Origin: Chromatiaceae bacterium
GTDB lineage: Bacteria; Pseudomonadota; Gammaproteobacteria; Chromatiales; Chromatiaceae
Length of the DNA stretch: 64,000 bases
Direction: 5' to 3'
NCBI GenBank assembly: GCA_024235395.1
Contig: JACKMK010000003.1
Coordinates: 930,001 to 994,000 of the forward strand
A program made the translations under genes and the position numbers. Positions 63,576 through 64,000 of the stretch are shown here, piece after piece; within the stretch, counting starts at the first letter, position 1, and each line of letters begins with the position of its first letter. The notes below the pieces were generated by a model. That model saw nothing but the letters and a program-made list of their open reading frames with translations. It made no database searches and had not been told where the DNA came from.

Positions 63576-63815
63576 ATGATCAAGACACTGATGCTGAAGC
63601 TGGTGAGGGGCTATCAACTGCTGATCAGTCCGTTTCTCGGCAACAACTGTCGCTATATGCCCAGTTGTTCCGCGTACACGCTGGAGGCCATCGAGAAGTG
63701 GGGCCCCTGGCGTGGCCTCTGGTTGGGCATCCGACGCGTGTCGCGCTGTCATCCCTTCCATGCCGGTGGTTACGATCCGGTCCCCGATCCCCACGAGCAT
63801 GATCACACCCGTTGA
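63576..63815 (+). CDS. yidD: YidD, membrane-insertion efficiency factor
   Basis: 79 residues. RGYQLLISPFLGNNCRYMPSCS, YTLEAIEKWG and CHPFHAGGYDPVPD are characteristic, with three conserved Cys. YidD aids YidC-dependent protein insertion. It usually sits between rnpA and yidC; here it is away from them. Confidence 0.95.
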   Translation: MIKTLMLKLVRGYQLLISPFLGNNCRYMPSCSAYTLEAIEKWGPWRGLWLGIRRVSRCHPFHAGGYDPVPDPHEHDHTR

Positions 63816-64000
63816 CCCCCGTCCGTCGCCGTTCAGTTCACCCGAGGCGTTGCGCGCTGCGTTCGGTGCAGGCCTGGAGCGCCTGCTGACCCACGATCTG
63901 CTCGGTACCTTCATCCTGGTGCTGGGCAATGCAAGCTATGACCGCGCCCAGCTGGAGCCCCTGCGCGGGGCGCTTGGAGATGCGTTTGCTCGTTGGGAGG
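63799..64000 (+). CDS. Start of an unidentified gene, cut by the window edge
   Basis: The ATG at 63799 overlaps yidD by 17 bp in another frame and opens a frame to the window end: MITPVDPRPSPFSSPEAL, then FGAGLERLLTHDLLGTFILV and LGNASYDRAQLEPL. At least 67 codons. No family recognised from this part. Confidence 0.6.
   Translation, partial: MITPVDPRPSPFSSPEALRAAFGAGLERLLTHDLLGTFILVLGNASYDRAQLEPLRGALGDAFARWE

Noticed and set aside
1..64000. CRISPR array, tRNA or rRNA genes, prophage
   Set aside because: No regularly spaced repeats, cloverleaf-type sequences, rRNA segments or phage structural genes were recognised by eye.

Overview
The window reads as GC-rich chromosomal DNA of a gammaproteobacterium. 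The evidence is a type II secretion gspEFGH run, LPS-type msbA-waaA, a cytochrome c4-dsbA-endonuclease-GGDEF string like that of Pseudomonas and relatives, a TPP-riboswitch-controlled thiC, and RsuA, Fpr and YidD. The mix of c-type cytochromes, lutABC, c-di-GMP genes and a large surface-glycan locus suits an environmental Chromatiales-like lineage. That placement is inference; no rRNA, tRNA or CRISPR array was seen.

Layout: (1) 1-5.7 kb, minus strand: a WbpM/PglF-type nucleotide-sugar dehydratase gene followed by gspE, gspF, gspG and the start of gspH. (2) 6.0-10.4 kb, minus strand: two glycosyltransferase genes, one a large methyltransferase/coiled-coil/double-GT2 protein, and a small unknown gene. 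(3) 10.6-36.7 kb: an accessory island of visibly lower GC with mixed strands. It holds five sulfotransferase-like genes (one a double-domain protein whose first domain has lost its P-loop), a gtrC-like/gtrA/gtrB-like cassette, a lipoprotein and a large secreted protein, a parvulin, a Wzm/Wzt-type ABC exporter, an LpxL-like acyltransferase lacking its usual acidic residue, two membrane acyltransferase-3 proteins, a sulfatase and a second GT-C-like membrane protein. It also carries an intact-looking IS3 element, IS66 and IS5 fragments, and a second, much older IS5 remnant about 23 kb away. (4) 37.1-43 kb, plus strand: a GT2, WbpV-like reductase, WbpL/WecA-like initiating transferase, msbA and waaA. 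(5) 43.2-64 kb: housekeeping and accessory genes, including a four-module repeat protein with a peptidoglycan-binding tail, rhodanese/PIMT-like pair, peroxiredoxin, tandem TPP riboswitches with thiC, PilZ and TerB proteins, lutABC, several small proteins, rsuA, fpr, cytochromes, dsbA, a diguanylate cyclase and yidD.

How it may work together (inference): the WbpM-like enzyme at 3.8 kb, the WbpV-like reductase at 37.9 kb and the WbpL-like transferase at 38.9 kb would make an N-acetyl-dideoxyhexosamine-type sugar nucleotide and put it on undecaprenyl phosphate. Glycosyltransferases extend the glycan, the Wzm/Wzt pair exports it, and sulfotransferases, acyltransferases and GtrABC-type enzymes decorate it. 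These chain-start genes flank the island, which looks like variable decoration genes placed in an O-antigen locus. The most unusual points are the density and diversity of sulfotransferase-like genes together with a formylglycine-type sulfatase, the degenerate paired sulfotransferase domain, and the two identical 80-bp TPP aptamers upstream of thiC.
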